Source of the DNA: CAYQMF01 sp964418595 | Lineage (GTDB): Bacteria; Planctomycetota; UBA1135; UBA2386 | Length of the DNA stretch: 8,215 bases | NCBI GenBank assembly: GCA_964418595.1 | Contig: CAYQMF010000189.1 | Coordinates: 1-8,215 of the forward strand | Reading direction: 5' to 3' | Shown: positions 5,202 to 8,215 of the stretch, piece after piece | Numbering within the stretch: the stretch's first letter is position 1 | Layout: each line of letters starts with the position of its first letter | Notes under the pieces: generated by a model | What the model was told of the DNA's origin: nothing | Databases searched by the model: none | Seen by the model: the letters and a program-made list of their open reading frames with translations, nothing else | Made by a program: the position numbers and the translations under genes

Positions 5202-6494
5202 TCACGGATGAGGGAGATGACCATCGCTCGCCCCCCGCGCCACTCCCTGGGCACGCAGTGATGCGAGCAGCGCGAGCAGCGTGGTCCACGTCACGCTCCC
5301 GTACGCGAGCGTTACGTTGCCGAGCCTCGCGCCGAGCAGGCCTTTGGTGAGCAAGGTCCCGAGCGCGAACACGGCCACCAGCAACACGGTGAGCACGAGA
5401 TCCCGCCGCACCGCGAGCCACGCCACCAGCGCCGCGGCGAGCGGCACGAGCAGCACGGCGAAGTGCGACTTGCTGCTCATCGGCGAGAGCAGCACCATGC
5501 CGCAGGCGACGGCGCCGACCTGCGCGAGGCGCACGAGCGGCTGCGTCGCGGCTGTGACGGCCCGCGCGAGGCCGGGGCGACAGGCCCACCCCACCAGCGC
5601 GAGGACGAGGATCTGGCCCACCAGGGTGATGACCTTGCGCGCCTCCGGGGAGACGACGGCGAGTGAGGCGTCGACCGCCCACGCCGGGTCGGAGCTGGCC
5701 GGCGTCGGCGTCGTCAGCCGGTAGAGCGTGCCGGCGAGGCCCTGGTTGAGGATCGATCCCGCGTGCCAGGTGCCGCCGAGGTCGGCGCTGCTCCCGGGCT
5801 TCGCGCCGGGGAGCATCACTTCGATCCAGGCTTGCACCCAGAAGTGCCCGTCGGCGCGCGGCAGGAGGAGATCGGGGAGCACCGTCGCGCCGACGCCGGC
5901 GAAGGCGGCGCCGACGATGGCAGGCCAGCTCCGCTGCAGCACGAACGGCACCGCGAACAACGCCGGCGTCGCCTTGCACGCTGCGCCGAGGCCCGCCCAC
6001 AGGCCCGCGCGCATGGTCCGCGCCCGGCTCCACGCCGCCGCCGCGGCGACGACGCACGCGGTCACGAGCAGGTCGTGGCTCTGGTTCTCGAACACCGCGA
6101 GCACGTGCCGCCCGCTCACCAGCGCGAGCGCGACCCAGAACACACGCCGCACCCGCGCCTCGAGCATGGGCGCGACCACGCCGTGCAAGACGCGCACGAT
6201 CCACCACAGCACCAGCACGTTGACCAGGTACCACACCACCCGCTGCGCGCTCTCGCCGAGCCACGGCATGGCCACGAATGGCAGCGCGAAGAACGGCGGG
6301 TAGGTGAAGGGCTTGAGGTCGCTGGTGCGGTAGATCTCCGCCCCCGCCGCCATGCGCTCGCCGCCGAGCACGTAGACCGGCAGTTCGCTGGTGCCCTTGT
6401 GGAGGCACTGCACGAGGCCCGCGACGACCACGGCGGCGACGACCACCCACCACCACGAGAACCGGCGCCGCCCCTGGCTCGGTGTCGCGGTCAT
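5202..6494 (-). CDS. GT87/DUF2029-type membrane glycosyltransferase
   Basis: Predicted integral membrane glycosyltransferase of the GT-C fold, GT87 (DUF2029) family, whose studied members (such as mycobacterial PimE) move a mannose-type sugar from a polyprenyl-phosphate donor to a lipid or cell-envelope acceptor outside the membrane. The 430 residues have about nine or ten hydrophobic helices, the first at 14-30. Family-like motifs in order: a first outside loop with SELPVY (36-41) and PFTYPPFF (62-69), ENQSHDLLV (136-144), CKATPALF (173-180) and SPMSSKSHF (337-345). The catalytic acid in the first loop is usually Asp; here E37 lies at the likely position. ATG 6494 starts five bases after the sucA stop, so the gene is probably co-transcribed and perhaps coupled with sucA. 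Acceptor and donor cannot be told; another GT-C family is the alternative. Confidence 0.8.
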   Translation of the reverse strand: MTATPSQGRRRFSWWWVVVAAVVVAGLVQCLHKGTSELPVYVLGGERMAAGAEIYRTSDLKPFTYPPFFALPFVAMPWLGESAQRVVWYLVNVLVLWWIVRVLHGVVAPMLEARVRRVFWVALALVSGRHVLAVFENQSHDLLVTACVVAAAAAWSRARTMRAGLWAGLGAACKATPALFAVPFVLQRSWPAIVGAAFAGVGATVLPDLLLPRADGHFWVQAWIEVMLPGAKPGSSADLGGTWHAGSILNQGLAGTLYRLTTPTPASSDPAWAVDASLAVVSPEARKVITLVGQILVLALVGWACRPGLARAVTAATQPLVRLAQVGAVACGMVLLSPMSSKSHFAVLLVPLAAALVAWLAVRRDLVLTVLLVAVFALGTLLTKGLLGARLGNVTLAYGSVTWTTLLALLASLRAQGVARGASDGHLPHP

Positions 6495-6499
6495 CGGCG

Positions 6500-8215
6500 T
6501 CAGCTCAGCGCCGCGCGGACGAGCTCGGCCTGCTCGCGCTTGTGGGTCTGCAGCGAGCCGGTCGCCGGGCTGGCCGACGCCGGACGCCCCACGTAGGTGA
6601 GCGCCCCGTCGAAGTGCAGGCGAGCATGTACCCAGGCGCCCATGTTGCGCGGCTCCTCCTGGCACCACACCACGGGCGCGGTCTTTGGATAGTGCGCGAG
6701 CACTGCCCCGATCGCCGCGGTCGGCCAGGGGTTCAGCAGTTCGACGCGCACGAGCGCGACGTCGGCATTCGCGGCCGGCCCACGCGCCTCGAGCAGGTCG
6801 TAGTACACCTTGCCGGAACACAACACGACCTTGCGCACCTTGCGCCGCGCGATCTCGACGTCGTCGAGCACCGGCGCGAAGCGCGCGTCGGCGAGGTCGC
6901 GGAGGTCCGAGCCGGCGCGCTTGTCGCGGAGCAGACTCTTCTGCGTCATCACCACCAGCGGCTTGCGGCGCGCGTCGAGCGCCTGCCGCCGCAGCAGGTG
7001 GTAGTAGCTCGCCGCGGTCGACGGATTCGCGACCCGCATGTTGTTGTCCGCGCAGAGCTGCAGGAAGCGCTCGAGCCGTGCCGAGCTGTGCTCCGGACCC
7101 TGGCCGTCGTAGCCGTGCGGCAGGAGCAGCACGAGGCTGCTCGACTGCCCCCACTTCGCCTCGCCGGCGGCGATGAACTGGTCGATCTGGATCTGCGCGC
7201 CGTTGCAGAAGTCGCCGAACTGCGCCTCCCACAGCGTGAGCCCGTGCTTCGCGACGACGCTGTAGCCGTACTCGAAACCCAGCGCCGCCTCCTCCGAGAG
7301 CAGGCTGTCGACGACCACGTAGCGGGCCTGACCGTCGCGCAGGAAGTTGAGCGGGATGTGCTTGCTGCCGTCGGTGACGTCGAGCAGCACCGAGTGGCGC
7401 TGCGAGAAGGTGCCCCGCCCGCTGTCCTGGCCGGCGAGCCGCACCGGGACGCCACGCACCAGCAGGGTCGCGAAGGCGAGCCCCTCGGCGGTGGCGAAGT
7501 CGATCGGCGCCTCGCCGCGCACCGACCCCACGCGTCGCTCGAGGATGCCCTTCAGCTTGTCGTGCGGTGTGAAGCCGTCCGGCCACGCGCCGAGCCGGTC
7601 GCCCAGTTCGCGCAGCTCGCTGGCGTCCACCTGATCCTCGGCATCGCCATCCCAGCCGTCGTCGATGTCGTGGCCCATGACCGCCGCGCCGTCGACCGGC
7701 CGCTCCGGCGGGTGCGACTCGCGCACCTCCTTCAGCGTCTCGCGGTAGCGGTCCTGCAACGCGGCGTTGAACTTCTCGGCGTCCGCCGGCTCGAGCACAC
7801 CCGCGCGCAAGAGATACGCCTGGTAGATCTCGCGCACCGTCGGGTGCGCCTCGATCGTGCGGTACATCAGCGGCTGGGTGAAGCTCGGCTCGTCGCCCTC
7901 GTTGTGACCGTGGCGCCGGTAGCCGACGAGATCCACGACCACGTCGCGATGGAAGGCCTGCCGGTACGCGAACGCGAGCCGGATGCACTGCACCGCGGCC
8001 AGCGGGTCGTCGCCGTTGACGTGGAAGATCGGCGCCTGGATCGACTTCGCCACGTCGGTGCAGAACGGCGTGCTGCGCGCGTCCGCGGGCAACGTCGTGT
8101 AGCCGATCTGGTTGTTGACGACGACGTGCACGGTGCCGCCGGTGCGGTAGCCGCGCAGCTGCGACATGTTGAGCAGTTCGGCGACGACCCCCTGCCCCGC
8201 GAACGCGGCGTCGCC
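6500..8215 (-). CDS. sucA: 2-oxoglutarate dehydrogenase E1 component, C-terminal part (SucA, partial)
   Basis: Thiamine-diphosphate-dependent E1 of the 2-oxoglutarate dehydrogenase complex (TCA cycle): decarboxylates 2-oxoglutarate and passes the succinyl group to the E2 lipoyl domain. The N-terminus lies beyond the right edge; 571 residues are visible, roughly the last 60% of a usual 900-residue E1. The first visible bases encode GDAAFAGQGVV, and NNQIGYTT follows at visible 34-41; together these form the GDA...NN ThDP/Mg site. Next come YRRHGHNEGDEP (99-110), FSQRHSVLLD (270-279), SEEAALGFEYGY, WEAQFGDFCNGAQ, LPHGYDGQGPEHSSAR (365-380) and WCQEEP (517-522), all hallmarks of OGDH E1 rather than pyruvate dehydrogenase. 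The C-terminus (GRPASASPATGS plus a short tail) is normal and complete. The ATG at 8167 is internal. Downstream is not sucB but the GT87 gene. Confidence 0.96.
   Translation of the reverse strand, partial: GDAAFAGQGVVAELLNMSQLRGYRTGGTVHVVVNNQIGYTTLPADARSTPFCTDVAKSIQAPIFHVNGDDPLAAVQCIRLAFAYRQAFHRDVVVDLVGYRRHGHNEGDEPSFTQPLMYRTIEAHPTVREIYQAYLLRAGVLEPADAEKFNAALQDRYRETLKEVRESHPPERPVDGAAVMGHDIDDGWDGDAEDQVDASELRELGDRLGAWPDGFTPHDKLKGILERRVGSVRGEAPIDFATAEGLAFATLLVRGVPVRLAGQDSGRGTFSQRHSVLLDVTDGSKHIPLNFLRDGQARYVVVDSLLSEEAALGFEYGYSVVAKHGLTLWEAQFGDFCNGAQIQIDQFIAAGEAKWGQSSSLVLLLPHGYDGQGPEHSSARLERFLQLCADNNMRVANPSTAASYYHLLRRQALDARRKPLVVMTQKSLLRDKRAGSDLRDLADARFAPVLDDVEIARRKVRKVVLCSGKVYYDLLEARGPAANADVALVRVELLNPWPTAAIGAVLAHYPKTAPVVWCQEEPRNMGAWVHARLHFDGALTYVGRPASASPATGSLQTHKREQAELVRAALS

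Noticed and set aside
5168..5220. Possible bidirectional terminator between the convergent stops (imperfect GCCGG...CCGGC stem)
   Set aside because: The stem has only five outer pairs with an internal loop and no T-run on either side; it is not distinguishable from chance in GC-rich DNA.
6495..7988. In-frame upstream extension of the glycosyltransferase into sucA
   Set aside because: The extension is the wrong frame of sucA. The membrane protein proper begins at the Met at 6494, just before the first hydrophobic helix.
1..8215. CRISPR arrays, tRNA/rRNA genes, insertion sequences, integrase sites or defence genes
   Set aside because: I looked on both strands and found no regularly spaced repeats, tRNA-like cloverleaf, transposase, terminal repeats or defence-associated domains.

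Overview
This is a GC-rich bacterial window made almost entirely of housekeeping genes, with no plasmid, phage, CRISPR, transposon or RNA-gene signature. The lineage cannot be fixed from the sequence. High GC, few Shine-Dalgarno sequences, a Cys4 insert in PheS and a GT87-type membrane glycosyltransferase beside central metabolism would suit Planctomycetota or a similar Gram-negative phylum, but this is a weak inference.

Layout, left to right. Bases 1-183 are non-coding and lie downstream of pheT. They hold a long polypurine/polypyrimidine tract and a strong 18/19-bp inverted repeat. Bases 184-4255 carry a minus-strand operon transcribed rpmI -> rplT -> pheS -> pheT: ribosomal proteins L35 and L20, then both subunits of phenylalanyl-tRNA synthetase. 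This is the classical bacterial order, except that infC (IF3), the usual first gene, is absent upstream of rpmI. A 136-bp divergent intergenic region (4256-4391) holds a hairpin in the rpmI leader and two copies of a 9-bp GC repeat. A plus-strand gene at 4392-5189 encodes an unrecognised polytopic membrane protein. It converges, with only 12 bp between stop codons, on a minus-strand pair: sucA (2-oxoglutarate dehydrogenase E1, running off the right edge) followed 5 bp later by a GT87/DUF2029-type polyprenol-dependent glycosyltransferase.

How the genes work together. The rpmI-rplT-pheST block couples 50S ribosome assembly to tRNA-Phe charging. SucA is the thiamine-diphosphate E1 of the TCA-cycle 2-oxoglutarate dehydrogenase complex. 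Its usual partner sucB is not downstream; a membrane glycosyltransferase takes that place. The unknown membrane protein is transcribed alone and nothing nearby indicates its role.

I see no convincing new multi-gene system here. The items most worth a second look are the 3' region of the pheT operon, the odd sucA-GT87 pairing, the rpmI leader without infC, and single-residue oddities in PheS and the glycosyltransferase.
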